Source: Trichocoleus desertorum NBK24 (lineage in GTDB: Bacteria > Cyanobacteriota > Cyanobacteriia > FACHB-46). Taken from it: a stretch of DNA of 64,000 nt. Each line of letters begins with the position of its first letter. Within the stretch, counting starts at the first letter, position 1. The position numbers were made by a program, and so were the translations under genes. Where the stretch lies: contig NZ_CP116619.1 of the NCBI RefSeq assembly GCF_030409055.1, positions 4,751,128 to 4,815,127 of the forward strand. Reading direction: 5' to 3'. The notes beneath the pieces were generated by a model. It did no database searches and was not told where the DNA came from. It saw only the letters and a program-made list of their open reading frames with translations. Shown here piece after piece: positions 53,832-63,190 of this stretch.

Positions 53832-56800
53832 ATGCCAGCTTTCAGCAAAAAAGTACTTTCGCTGTTTCTCCGCACCCGCTGCCAAAAACAACTTCATCTT
53901 TATCTTTACTCAGATCTGGAACGGGATGCATTAAAAATGCCTCCCCGCCAAACAATCCGTTCTGGGCTGGGAAGTGCTGGCAAGGCTGGTTATGAATGGC
54001 AAGACAAAAAGGTAAGTGAGTTAAAAGAGATTTTCGGTGCTGAACACGTTGTTGTCAGCCCTGAATCAAAAGCAGGTCGTCCCGGCAAACTGAAACTTTC
54101 GGAGGAACTGAGTCGGCTTGACCCTTTCCAATTTATTGTTGAAGCTGGCTATGTTGCTGACACTGTCACCTTCCGCGAAGCGATTGGTTTTGACGGCCTA
54201 ACAGACCGTTATGGCAAGACTCTTGATATTGGTGGTGTCTACCCAGATATCATTCAAACGCTTCCTCCCCGAAATTCTGGGACGCTTCCATTTGAAACTG
54301 CCCAACCTGAATACAATTTGGCTATATTACCTGATGGTAGTTTAAGCAAGATTGATGAGGAAGACTGCCGTCTTCGCCTACGAGTAATTGATATTAAGTT
54401 AGCAGCAGATCCAGGGGCAAACTATTTTGCTGAGGTTGTCTATTACTCTATGACGCTCTCAGCTTGGTTGCAGGAGAATGGGCTGGATGACCGATATCTA
54501 GTGGTTGCAACCCCAGCAGTGTGGCCTGGCTCGTATGATGCTTCAAACCTCTCTAAACAGTTCGAAATATGGAATCGTCGAGGACACAAACCTACCGCTA
54601 GTGAACTATCAGCAGCGCTAGAGGAAGATATTGAAATTGCTGCTGTTGATGCCTATGTACCCCGGCTTCGACGCTTACTATGTGAACAACTTCCCACTAT
54701 CCTCAGCACTTCTTGGGAAGACCTACCTTACCACGTCAGTTTCTCTTGTCAGGGATGCGAATTTCTAGGCTATCCGTGGAAAGACAAGGAAGGGAACATT
54801 GCTAACGATGAGAGACATTGCTGGCCTACTGCTGCACGCTGTAATCACCTGTCTAGGATTGCCGGACTCTCTAGTGGTGCAGCTCGCCAACTTTCAACAC
54901 GGGGAGCAATCAGTGATGTGGCATCCCTAGCGAAAGCAGACCATGCAGGAGCAGCCTTTTCAGAACATCAGACGTTACGAGCAAAGGGTGCAATCTATCC
55001 TTATCGCGCGAAATCATTAAACTCAGGAATTGCGGCCGTCATCTTAGATTCTGGCGGAGATGCTTTAATGCCAAGGTGGCCAAACCTCCGCCTCTACATT
55101 TTCGTAGACTATGACTTGAGCAGTGCTATTACTGTTGCATTCGGACTGCGTGCATTCTGGCGTGAACCACTTCCTTTTGGTTCTAAGTTAAAGAAGCAGG
55201 TTAAACGTTGGAATAAAGGAGAAGGGGGTATAAGAGGGTCTCAAGAAGTTTTTCTCGTTGACCGCCGTGACACTATTCGTGAGCGAGAAGAATTTTTGAA
55301 GTTTCTTCATTCCATTAAAAAAATTATGGATGAAGTACGGCAGCAAGACGCCGAAGATGTAGCCAACGGGCGACGTAACAAAGAAGATGGAACAACTGAT
55401 GATAAATCGTCTGTCAGCACTTATCAAATTTATCTGTGGGATGAAGCACAAAAGCGGCATTTGACTCGTTTAGTTAGCCGTCACTTAGCTGCTATTCTTG
55501 GCGACCCTACACTCCGTAATCTTGCTTGGCTTTTCCCTCCACCTGAACTGCTAGCGCGTGCTGAGGAATCTTCTCGTCAGTCTCCCATCACTTTCGTCTC
55601 ATCAGTCGTTCAGAACACGGTTGCTGCTCCTGTTCCCCATCACTTTACCCTTCTTGAGCTTGTCCGTACATACAATAATCGAGGTTTCACAGCCTCAGTT
55701 CATCCGCTTTATCGTGAGCCATTAACCGATTTAGTCCCTAGTGAGCGAATCTATGAATATTGGGATAAGGAGAAGAATGCGTGGTGGAGAGAAGCTGGAG
55801 AGGAAATTGCTGAAACAACTCGGCAGAAACTGCTGGCGTTAGGATCAGTTGCCTCAAGACTTGAAGCAGATTTAGGAAAACTTCTTCCTGAACATCGACT
55901 TGCCGCTCCACCGCTTAATAAACCTCCTAAAACCCCATCTAAACTGTCTCCCCAAGGTCGGCTCTGGTACGAGTTCACTCGGCTCAATGCTGCTCTGCAA
56001 AAGCTTGATATCCATACAATTCAAGCAATGCCTCCGCGCGAACGCGAAGCGCGCTTTAAATCGGCAATCCTTACAGAACGCCTGAATGGAAAAGAGCGGC
56101 AAGAAGCAATTCAGTGCTTACAGCGAACATTGGGTCGTCCCCTTACATCTCTAGGAGAGCTTTTTATTTATAAATTAGCTCCTACATCAGCAGACCTTAA
56201 CGCCCGAGAAGGGGATATAGGCTTCGCTCTTTCACCATTAAATAAGCCAGGTTTCCTTGATCTATCTCCTTACATTAAAGAATTAAAAGACGCTGGTATT
56301 ACAGGTTTTCCTGGAGCTAAAACTATTGCTGATTCAGGTCTGACAGGTGTTTCAATCACTGCCATTGACCGAATACATCATTTCATTGCACTCAAGCCTG
56401 GCATGTTCAATCGTATTAATAGTTTGGAAGCGCTAGGCTGGCTTGATATATCCCAAAATATAATCCTTGATCCAGTTCCACAAGACTTTTTAACCTCAAA
56501 AGTTCAACTTACACTCCAAGCTATTGGCTACCCTGCTAGTGCTACTGCTGATCCAAGGATTTTAGAGACACTGGGCGAGCCAGCATCACAAAAGGGGAAA
56601 GCTTCAGCTGAAACACCAGCTTCACGGATTCTTTGGCAAGCCTCTACCCTTTACGGACAGAAGGTTGAGCGGAATACTGTCAGCCTCCGCAAAGACCTGG
56701 AGTCAAACGATTTTCGTTTGAATGACTCTCAGTGGCAAGCCTGGGAACAGGCATTAACTCAACAATTTGCACTGATTTGGGGACCACCAGGTACAGGAAA

Positions 56801-58241
56801 AAGTTGGACGCTTCGCAATATTGTTCTTGCAGCTGTAAAAGATGCTGTTTCCCAGGGAAAACCATTACGGCTTCTCATTACATCTGGAACCTACACTGCA
56901 ATAGATAACGTTCTACTTGGTGTAGACAAGATGTTAGCCAAATTGCTACCGGAAAAACCTTACTCAATATTCCGTCTACAGAACAACCTTCGCCCAATTC
57001 CAGACAAATTGGCTGCTGACCATGCTGACGTTATTAACGTTCCCTTCGAGAAAAATGTCTTTCCTTCAGAAATCACTCAGTTAACTAATGAACTGAATAA
57101 TCCAACCTCTATTACAGTTGTAGGGGCACCGCCTCACCAGTTGCATAACCTTGCCTGTCTTGGCAAAAAAACGCCAGCTCAGAAGGATATTCGCCGCACC
57201 TGGTCTGATTTTGTAGTGCTTGATGAAGCCTCTCAGCTTGACGTAGCGACATCTACCCTAATTTTCACTAAAGTTGCTGAAAGGGGCAGTGTTGTTCTGG
57301 CAGGTGACGATCTTCAACTTCCTCCTGTCCATCAAGCTGATGCTCCAGACGATCTTGCCCATGTTGTTGGCTCAATCTACAACTATTTTCTCCGTCAACA
57401 CAAAATCGAACCGACTCCACTTCAGGATAATTATCGCTCAAATGAGACAATCGTCGCTTTTACAAGACTAGCTGGATATGATCCAGGCTTAAAAAGTCAT
57501 TCACAATACCTTTCTCTTAGATTCCTTGAACCTATTCCAACCAGCCAGCCAGATGCCTGGCCAGACAATCTTTTCTGGACACCAGATTGGAGCCATTTAC
57601 TTAACCCTGCTCATCCTACGACTTGTTTTATCTACGAGGATGAGTTAAGCAGCCAAGTAAACGATTTTGAAGCTGATGCTATTGCAGCCTTGATTAGTTT
57701 GTTATACGGACGACTCAAACAGGATCTTGCTAATGAGAAGGATTTCAACGGTTCTGTGAAAGTAACCACAGATAGGCTCCACGATGAGTCATCCTTCTGG
57801 AAGTTTGCTGTTGGCGTTGTTACACCTCACCGTGCCCAGCAAAGCAAGATCGTTCAACGACTTCAGATGGTATTTCCACACCATCCTGCTGATAAGATTC
57901 GTGATGCTGTGGACACCGTTGAGCGGTTTCAGGGGCAACAGCGGCAAGTTATTCTTGCCTCCTTTGGTCTTGGAGATCCAGACATGATCCAGAGCGAGGA
58001 TGAATTTCTCTACAGCCTCAATCGGTTTAATGTTCTAGCATCGCGTTCCCAAGCAAAACTTATTGTCTTCACAACTCGGACATTAGTAGATCACCTCTCG
58101 AATGATTCTGATGTTTTGAAGGAGTCCAGATTACTCAAACGCTATGCTGAAACGTTCTGCAATAAAGAACAGCCACTTAACCTGGGGTACCTTCGCCATG
58201 GAAGCCTAGAAAGTCGTCCTGGAGTTATGAAGTATCGTTAG
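53832..58241 (+). CDS. PD-(D/E)XK nuclease fused to SF1 (DNA2/NAM7) helicase, 1469 aa
   Basis: The N-terminal 210 residues have FLRTRCQKQLHLYLYS, VYPDII (D139), LRVIDIKLAADPG (D187, K189) and FAEVVYYSM, the RecB/Cas4-like nuclease set. Cys pairs near 310-345 (CQGCEFLGYP, CWPTAARC) may hold a metal or iron-sulphur cluster. A long middle part is helical. The helicase has GPPGTGKS (about 983), VLDEASQLD (about 1130), GDDLQLPPVH, LQDNYRSNETI, VERFQGQQRQV (about 1363) and NRFNVLASR. Such a protein could travel along and cut unmarked DNA. It starts 20 bp after the methylase stop. A defence role is inferred. Confidence 0.9.
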   Translation: MPAFSKKVLSLFLRTRCQKQLHLYLYSDLERDALKMPPRQTIRSGLGSAGKAGYEWQDKKVSELKEIFGAEHVVVSPESKAGRPGKLKLSEELSRLDPFQFIVEAGYVADTVTFREAIGFDGLTDRYGKTLDIGGVYPDIIQTLPPRNSGTLPFETAQPEYNLAILPDGSLSKIDEEDCRLRLRVIDIKLAADPGANYFAEVVYYSMTLSAWLQENGLDDRYLVVATPAVWPGSYDASNLSKQFEIWNRRGHKPTASELSAALEEDIEIAAVDAYVPRLRRLLCEQLPTILSTSWEDLPYHVSFSCQGCEFLGYPWKDKEGNIANDERHCWPTAARCNHLSRIAGLSSGAARQLSTRGAISDVASLAKADHAGAAFSEHQTLRAKGAIYPYRAKSLNSGIAAVILDSGGDALMPRWPNLRLYIFVDYDLSSAITVAFGLRAFWREPLPFGSKLKKQVKRWNKGEGGIRGSQEVFLVDRRDTIREREEFLKFLHSIKKIMDEVRQQDAEDVANGRRNKEDGTTDDKSSVSTYQIYLWDEAQKRHLTRLVSRHLAAILGDPTLRNLAWLFPPPELLARAEESSRQSPITFVSSVVQNTVAAPVPHHFTLLELVRTYNNRGFTASVHPLYREPLTDLVPSERIYEYWDKEKNAWWREAGEEIAETTRQKLLALGSVASRLEADLGKLLPEHRLAAPPLNKPPKTPSKLSPQGRLWYEFTRLNAALQKLDIHTIQAMPPREREARFKSAILTERLNGKERQEAIQCLQRTLGRPLTSLGELFIYKLAPTSADLNAREGDIGFALSPLNKPGFLDLSPYIKELKDAGITGFPGAKTIADSGLTGVSITAIDRIHHFIALKPGMFNRINSLEALGWLDISQNIILDPVPQDFLTSKVQLTLQAIGYPASATADPRILETLGEPASQKGKASAETPASRILWQASTLYGQKVERNTVSLRKDLESNDFRLNDSQWQAWEQALTQQFALIWGPPGTGKSWTLRNIVLAAVKDAVSQGKPLRLLITSGTYTAIDNVLLGVDKMLAKLLPEKPYSIFRLQNNLRPIPDKLAADHADVINVPFEKNVFPSEITQLTNELNNPTSITVVGAPPHQLHNLACLGKKTPAQKDIRRTWSDFVVLDEASQLDVATSTLIFTKVAERGSVVLAGDDLQLPPVHQADAPDDLAHVVGSIYNYFLRQHKIEPTPLQDNYRSNETIVAFTRLAGYDPGLKSHSQYLSLRFLEPIPTSQPDAWPDNLFWTPDWSHLLNPAHPTTCFIYEDELSSQVNDFEADAIAALISLLYGRLKQDLANEKDFNGSVKVTTDRLHDESSFWKFAVGVVTPHRAQQSKIVQRLQMVFPHHPADKIRDAVDTVERFQGQQRQVILASFGLGDPDMIQSEDEFLYSLNRFNVLASRSQAKLIVFTTRTLVDHLSNDSDVLKESRLLKRYAETFCNKEQPLNLGYLRHGSLESRPGVMKYR

Positions 58242-58677
58242 TGTACTTTGTTGACATATCGAAAAATTGAAGTTTTTACATACTAGGAATTCCAGCGATT
58301 TTGCCCAAAGTAAACAATCATATTTAGAGATTAATTGCTTTAAAATTTAAGCGCTCGAAGTTTTGCAGGGAAAGGCACAGAGTCTAATAAGCTTTAAGTC
58401 CCTAATCCTCTAAATGCGGGTTGTAGTCAGCCAGCGATCGCCTCTTGCACTTCACCCGTGCGATCGCCCCTAACTTTTCCCCAATTGGGGAACGCAACCA
58501 AGTCAGTGAACTGCTGCTCATCCCTGCCAATTGTCTAGAATTCGAACATCTGCTTGCAGTGGCTCTGGGGTTGACTTCCTAGGTCGCAGGGAGTTTTGAG
58601 GACTTATGAAATTCTTTATAACTCACCCAACATTACCTGCGATCGCCTCCAGCGGATGAAGTCTTGCCAGGAATTGT
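58242..58677. other. Gene-free stretch between nuclease-helicase and HEPN-like gene
   Basis: AT-rich at the left, with GCGATCGC sites and an exact palindrome copy at 58477-58492 toward the right. I see no coding region. It separates the two putative defence genes, so they may be transcribed apart. Confidence 0.5.
58477..58492. repeat. AATT-centred palindrome TTCCCCAATTGGGGAA (copy 7)
   Basis: An exact copy in the gap between the nuclease-helicase and the HEPN-like gene. Copy 6 closes the array at 46829. Confidence 0.85.
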
Positions 58678-59358
58678 ATGCAGGCTAAGCTAAACCTTGA
58701 AAATGCAGACTTTGCCAGACTGTTCAAATTTATGTCGGACTACCAAAACTTTATTGTTGACTATCCGCAGAGATGCGCCCAGCTCTTGACATTACTCAGT
58801 CCATCAGCCAATCAGCATAAGCTTGATGTGACTTTAGCTTTGGCGATCGCTGCTACAGGCCTACTCGTCCCATATGAGCGCCTTAAACCTGCCATCTCTT
58901 ATGAGCAACCTATGCAGGATCGCAAGCGTTACCAAAAAGCAGCAGCGCAATTAGACCATTTATTAAAGCAACCTTTTCTCATTGCACTTTCAGGAGTGGC
59001 TTCTCCCAATTCGTGGACTTATGGTGAGCTAAGGTCGGTGAGCGGTTTACCGGATGAGTGGCAAGAGTTGCACAATCCAGCAGAGCTTAGTCCAACCCGG
59101 TCAGTGCAAGACGTGCTCAATGTACTGAGGAATGCATTGGCGCATGGCAACATTTACACAAAGCCTAATAGGCAAGGTCACATTCAAGAAATAGTTTTTG
59201 TGTCAGGTGCGGCGAGAAAAAATACAAATCAGCAAACACAATATAAGTTTGTTCACGTCTCGCCAGATGACTTTCAAAACTTTCTGCTGACATGGCTTAG
59301 TTTTCTACAGGGCTTGGATTTGCCTAGTGAAGTGATTCAAAAAGTGCTCGACGATTAA
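58678..59358 (+). CDS. HEPN-like protein with RNxxxH motif (226 aa)
   Basis: The protein is helical with VLNVLRNALAHGNIYTKP, giving R151-N152-x3-H156, the active-site pattern of HEPN ribonucleases (pEK499_p136 type relatives come to mind). No partner antitoxin of the MNT type lies beside it. HEPN proteins often cleave RNA in phage defence. It sits between the nuclease-helicase and the portal. Its role as a nuclease is inferred from one motif and should be treated with care. Confidence 0.65.
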   Translation: MQAKLNLENADFARLFKFMSDYQNFIVDYPQRCAQLLTLLSPSANQHKLDVTLALAIAATGLLVPYERLKPAISYEQPMQDRKRYQKAAAQLDHLLKQPFLIALSGVASPNSWTYGELRSVSGLPDEWQELHNPAELSPTRSVQDVLNVLRNALAHGNIYTKPNRQGHIQEIVFVSGAARKNTNQQTQYKFVHVSPDDFQNFLLTWLSFLQGLDLPSEVIQKVLDD

Positions 59359-59417
59359 CAGCGATCGCCCTCCTCTCCAGACCATAGGAACCATACGGCA
59401 GATTTATCCTGCCTGCC

Positions 59418-61010
59418 GTGACCTACTCCTACAGCGATCGCTTTAAAAAAACTCCCCTACCTGATGCCAACCTTGGCCCAATGCCAGAGAGTAGCAAATC
59501 TGGTGTCGAGGTACCAAGCCTTGCCTACCAGCAAATGGCAGCTTATTGGGCCGTCGTCTCAGCCGTGCGAGGTGGCACTTCCAAGATCCGAGAGCAGGGT
59601 GAGGCTTTCTTACCTCTTGAGCCACTAGAGAAAATGCCCGCCTATGGGCGACGATTAAACAAGTCTTGCCTTGCGCCTTGGTATGTGCGACTGGTACGCG
59701 GACTGGTCGGAATGGTGCTGCGGAAGCCCGTCAAAGTGGAGGCTGGAACCAAGACGACTGAACATCTAGACAATATCAATCTGCTAGGCGATGACCTTAA
59801 TACCTTTGCCCATGAAGTGTTTGAGGCGGCGATCGATCATGGGTACACGGGCATTTTTGTAGACTATCCTCGCGCAGATGGTATTCAGTTGCTCTCAGAG
59901 CAAATTGCAGCAGGACTAAGGCCGTACTGGATTCACTACACTGCACCGGAGATTATTGGGGTGCGCTATCAAATTCAGGGCAATTTACGACGGTTTACCC
60001 AGGTTCGCATTAGAGAGGTCGCGATCGAGCCTGACGGGGAATTTGGAGAGCAGGAAGTTGAGCGCATTAGAGTCTACGACCTATTTGAGGGGCGCTGCCG
60101 TTGGCGACTGTTTGCCAAGACCGATGGCAAGGATGAGTTTGAACAGATTGACGAAGGGTTTCTGAGCCTGTCATTTATCCCCTTCGTACTTGTCTATACC
60201 AACAAGAAAAAAGAAATTGCTGTCCAGCCGCCGATGCTGGAAATCGCCTATCTCAACATCAAGCACTTCCAGCTCAGCTCTGACCTTGACCACAGCTTAC
60301 ACCTGGCTGCGAACCCCAAGTTAGCGCTCTTTGGTTACGACCCAGAGCAAGGTGATGTGGTTGCCGTAACCGACGAGGCATTAATCTTTGAAAACCATGA
60401 AGGAAGGGCAGAGTGGCTAGTTTGTCCGCTTGATGGCTTTGATGCACACCAAGGGCGAATCGACAAAATCGAAGGCCAGATGTCGGCTCTAGGTCTCGCC
60501 ACGATTGTGGGTCAAAAGAACGTGGGTGAGTCGGCAGAAGCTAAGAAGCTCGATCGCTCGCAGGGTGACTCAATCATGGCGGTGATTGCCCAAGGCTTGC
60601 AGGATGGCTTTGACTTGTGTCTGGAATACCACGCCGCCTACTTGGGTGAGGAGCCAGGAACCTGCCAAGTGAATCGTGACTTCAACCTCAATGCTCTGAC
60701 CTCTCAGGATGTGACCGCCTACTCTGGCTTGCAGCAACTTGGTCAAATCAGTTTGGAAACCCTGCTGGAGCTGCTTAAGAAAGGTGAGGTTCTGCCAGAT
60801 GAGTTTGACGTTGAGAAAGAAATTCAGAAGTTAGAGGCGAGCGATCGCCCATCAGAGAGAGTGCTTAACCCAGATGCAGAAATTCCAACCGACCAACCCA
60901 ACGGCGCTGACCCAAGCTCAAATCAGCGAACTGTCGAAGATTCGGGTGAAAGACCTACGGCTGGCGATCGCAACCGCCAATCCAGAACTGAAGCCTTACC
61001 TGCAAGCTGA
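59418..61010 (+). CDS. Phage portal protein, DUF4055 type
   Basis: Portal proteins form the DNA gate of the prohead. This 530-residue protein has GVEVPSLAYQQMAAYWAVVS, LVRGLVGMVLRKPV, YLNIKHFQLSSDLDHSLHLA and LGLATIVGQKNVGESAEAKK, the DUF4055 pattern. The C-terminal 60 residues are polar. GTG 59418 starts the protein. It would normally follow terL; here it follows 17 kb of cargo. ATG of the next gene overlaps its stop. Confidence 0.9.
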   Translation: MTYSYSDRFKKTPLPDANLGPMPESSKSGVEVPSLAYQQMAAYWAVVSAVRGGTSKIREQGEAFLPLEPLEKMPAYGRRLNKSCLAPWYVRLVRGLVGMVLRKPVKVEAGTKTTEHLDNINLLGDDLNTFAHEVFEAAIDHGYTGIFVDYPRADGIQLLSEQIAAGLRPYWIHYTAPEIIGVRYQIQGNLRRFTQVRIREVAIEPDGEFGEQEVERIRVYDLFEGRCRWRLFAKTDGKDEFEQIDEGFLSLSFIPFVLVYTNKKKEIAVQPPMLEIAYLNIKHFQLSSDLDHSLHLAANPKLALFGYDPEQGDVVAVTDEALIFENHEGRAEWLVCPLDGFDAHQGRIDKIEGQMSALGLATIVGQKNVGESAEAKKLDRSQGDSIMAVIAQGLQDGFDLCLEYHAAYLGEEPGTCQVNRDFNLNALTSQDVTAYSGLQQLGQISLETLLELLKKGEVLPDEFDVEKEIQKLEASDRPSERVLNPDAEIPTDQPNGADPSSNQRTVEDSGERPTAGDRNRQSRTEALPAS

Positions 61011-61618
61011 TGGCTAATGCTGTTTATGACAAGAGAACGGGTCAATTTCACGGGGGCGATCGCCGTTTTCTTGCCCGTGCCGAAGTCTTGCGGCTGGTTG
61101 ATGGTGAAGCAGCACGGTTGGAGACTCGGTTGAGTGGTCATGCTCGACTGCTGACCCAGGACAAAATCGGTGTGGCTGAGTTTCAGTTGAGGATGGCTGA
61201 AGACGTGAAGCTCTCCCACTTGAGAATGGCGGCGTTTGGTGCAGGTGGTGAAAAGCAACTGAATGCCCGTCACTTTGGCACTGCTGGACAGGAGTTGAGG
61301 CGGCAATACAAGTACTTGCAGGGCTTTGGGGATGCGATCGCTCAAGGTGAGCTGAGTGAGAAACAAATCCTGGCTCGTGCTAAGTCCTACGGCGTGAGTG
61401 CCAGAACTGCCTTCTTTAAGTCGGAGAAGCTGACCCGCCAGAGCTACGGTGCGAGGGAGGCAAAGCGCAGCCTAGACAGTCAATCTCGTCACTGTTCATC
61501 CTGCTTGGGTCACTCAACTGGGGGCTTATGGCTGCCCATTGATCAGGTTGTTGCGCCGGGGGTGGATTGCGAGTGCAGCAGCCGCTGTCGCTGTCGGATT
61601 GTTTTTAGGGATGCTTAG
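61010..61618 (+). CDS. Phage minor head (MuF-like) protein
   Basis: The 202-residue protein has a helical N-terminal part (EVLRLVDGEAARLETRLSGH, ARHFGTAGQELRRQYKYLQG) and a Cys-rich end HCSSCLGHSTGGLWLPIDQV, CECSSRCRCRIVF, as in MuF-type minor head proteins, where the final Cys set binds metal. Its start overlaps the portal stop (TGATG). Position after the portal supports the call. Confidence 0.82.
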   Translation: MANAVYDKRTGQFHGGDRRFLARAEVLRLVDGEAARLETRLSGHARLLTQDKIGVAEFQLRMAEDVKLSHLRMAAFGAGGEKQLNARHFGTAGQELRRQYKYLQGFGDAIAQGELSEKQILARAKSYGVSARTAFFKSEKLTRQSYGAREAKRSLDSQSRHCSSCLGHSTGGLWLPIDQVVAPGVDCECSSRCRCRIVFRDA

Positions 61619-61836
61619 GGGCGATTGACATCTTCGTCGAAAAGGGAAAGCCACGCCTGAAAGTTGATGTAGTCGATAACTATCAAAACAATCGGAAGTG
61701 CCAAAATTATGCTGAAGCAGATCGTGAAAACCACCATCGCAAACTCTGACTGCTTGCCTATAGCAAGATGCTCAGGACTTGCTACGGATCTGTAAATCGC
61801 AGTGGTAGTACATGTTTGCATGGCGATCGCAATCAA
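61615..61836 (-). CDS. Small membrane protein on the opposite strand (73 aa)
   Basis: One long hydrophobic segment (FAMVVFTICFSIILALPIVL, then IVIDY) and an acidic tail. It lies on the minus strand within the plus-strand head cluster, with the next gene, as extra (moron-like) genes do. Their ends overlap by 4 bp. Function unknown. Confidence 0.65.
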   Translation of the reverse strand: MIAIAMQTCTTTAIYRSVASPEHLAIGKQSEFAMVVFTICFSIILALPIVLIVIDYINFQAWLSLFDEDVNRP

Positions 61837-62177
61837 ATTGGAAACAACGGGATTAATTGACCATCTTTAACGATGGTGGGCTGAAGTAGTGAGCTGTCAG
61901 AGATTTGGTAAAGCGAGACTCCTGCAAACTTGCCGAAATAGATCACCCTAGCAGTAAACAGCTCTTGCACTCGGCTGGTTAGGTTCTTGTCTTCAGGAGC
62001 GCATAAGAGATCGTGAGTATAGAGATCATGGGCAATGTTCACCTTGTAATCTATCGCTGCCTCTCGGCTCATTACAACGGCGGCGGTAGAAGTATTAACC
62101 TCAGAAGACTCTGTAGCTCCTAGGCGCTTATAAAGCTGCTGAACCGTAAAGCGTACTTTGCCGCGTGTGTCACTCAT
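61833..62177 (-). CDS. Uncharacterised 114-aa protein (moron-like)
   Basis: MSDTRGKVRFTVQQLYKRLG, VMSREAAIDYKVNIAHDLYT and VQELFTARVIYFGKFAGVSL; an alpha/beta protein. It begins with its own control region between 62178 and 62256. No family is recognised. It and the membrane gene form a small opposite-strand unit, possibly expressed in the lysogen. Confidence 0.68.
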   Translation of the reverse strand: MSDTRGKVRFTVQQLYKRLGATESSEVNTSTAAVVMSREAAIDYKVNIAHDLYTHDLLCAPEDKNLTSRVQELFTARVIYFGKFAGVSLYQISDSSLLQPTIVKDGQLIPLFPI

Positions 62178-62256
62178 AGCGATCGCCTCCTGCTCTAGCT
62201 CGTAGGAATCATAGCGCGAACTTAACAGCGGGCCATGCCTGCCCCTATGGGAACCT

Positions 62257-63015
62257 ATGACGACTCTCCAGCAACTGAAGCAACTAATCGAAGCAAGCTC
62301 TGATGCCGAACTAAAAAGCCAAGCGGCTGCTCTCATCGCCACCGTTGAAACCGAAGTATCTGGCCTGGGTGAAGAAAAGGTCGCACTACTCCGCAAGCGC
62401 GATGAACTGCTGGGCAAGCTAGCCAAATTCAAGAAGTTTGAGGCGCACGCTGACGTTGATATTGATGAACTGCTGCAAATCAAGAGCCGCTACGAAAGCC
62501 TTGATTCTGAGAGTAAGTCCAAATACCAAGAACTTTACGATAAGGACAAGACCGCCTTTGATAAGCGCTTGGAGCAAATCGAGAAAGAGCGTGCCCAAGA
62601 GAAACTCGATCGCGAGAATGAGCAAAAGACTCTTGCCGCCGAAAAGCTAAAGACTGCAACCATCCTGGAGCTTTCAAAGCCTGAATATAACGTGTTCGAC
62701 CCTGAGCAATTATTCATGCTGGTTGGCTCTCAGATCCGCTTGAGTGAGGCTGGCAAGCTGGTCTCTGGGGATGAGTACAAAGAGGTGGCGATCGCTGACT
62801 ACCTGAGCACACTGAAAGAGCAGCCAAGGTATCAGAATCAGTTCAAGGCCAATGGTGCCAACGGTAGTGGCTCCACTCCCTCTCAAGGTTCTGGTAGCTC
62901 TGGCACAGCAAACCCCTGGAAAAAAGAAAGCTTTAACCTAACTGCGCAAGGTCGCATGATGCGCGAGAACCCAACGCTGGCTGCATCCATGAAAGCAGCG
63001 GCTGGAGTGAAGTAG
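62257..63015 (+). CDS. Phage scaffolding-like protein
   Basis: The 252-residue protein is mostly coiled coil (LKQLIEASSDAELKSQAAAL, KRLEQIEKERAQEKLDRENE) with a Gly/Ser linker and a short C-terminal end (NLTAQGRMMRENPTLAASMK) typical of gp20-like scaffolds. It follows portal and minor head genes, the usual place. The major capsid gene should come soon but is not in the window. Confidence 0.8.
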   Translation: MTTLQQLKQLIEASSDAELKSQAAALIATVETEVSGLGEEKVALLRKRDELLGKLAKFKKFEAHADVDIDELLQIKSRYESLDSESKSKYQELYDKDKTAFDKRLEQIEKERAQEKLDRENEQKTLAAEKLKTATILELSKPEYNVFDPEQLFMLVGSQIRLSEAGKLVSGDEYKEVAIADYLSTLKEQPRYQNQFKANGANGSGSTPSQGSGSSGTANPWKKESFNLTAQGRMMRENPTLAASMKAAAGVK

Positions 63016-63017
63016 AT

Positions 63018-63188
63018 ATGAACTTTGTAATAGGTCTAGCTGTAGGTCTGGTAATCGCTTGGACTACAGCAGTAGGGTCTTGTATCTGGTTTCTGCTTCA
63101 TGCTCAGTGGTCGTCAGCGATCGCGGCATTCCTTGTCGCTCGGCTGTTGGATTGGGTAGCTGGTCAAGTACTAGAGGCACTGAAGTAG
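63018..63188 (+). CDS. Small membrane protein A (56 aa)
   Basis: MNFVIGLAVGLVIAWTTAVG and FLLHAQWSSAIAAFLVARLL; two hydrophobic helices. The stretch HAQW-SAIAA also occurs in the protein at 63691, so the two are paralogs on either side of the protease-like gene. Confidence 0.65.
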   Translation: MNFVIGLAVGLVIAWTTAVGSCIWFLLHAQWSSAIAAFLVARLLDWVAGQVLEALK

Positions 63189-63190
63189 TT

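Noticed and set aside
53812-53832. Methylase and nuclease-helicase as one frameshifted gene
   Set aside because: The methylase ends abruptly, but the next protein begins with a family-like start (FLRTRC) right after its ATG, so two genes are simpler. A lost final helix of the methylase remains possible.
58242-58677. Antitoxin gene for the HEPN-like protein
   Set aside because: No open frame of suitable size or MNT-type motif is visible in the gap.
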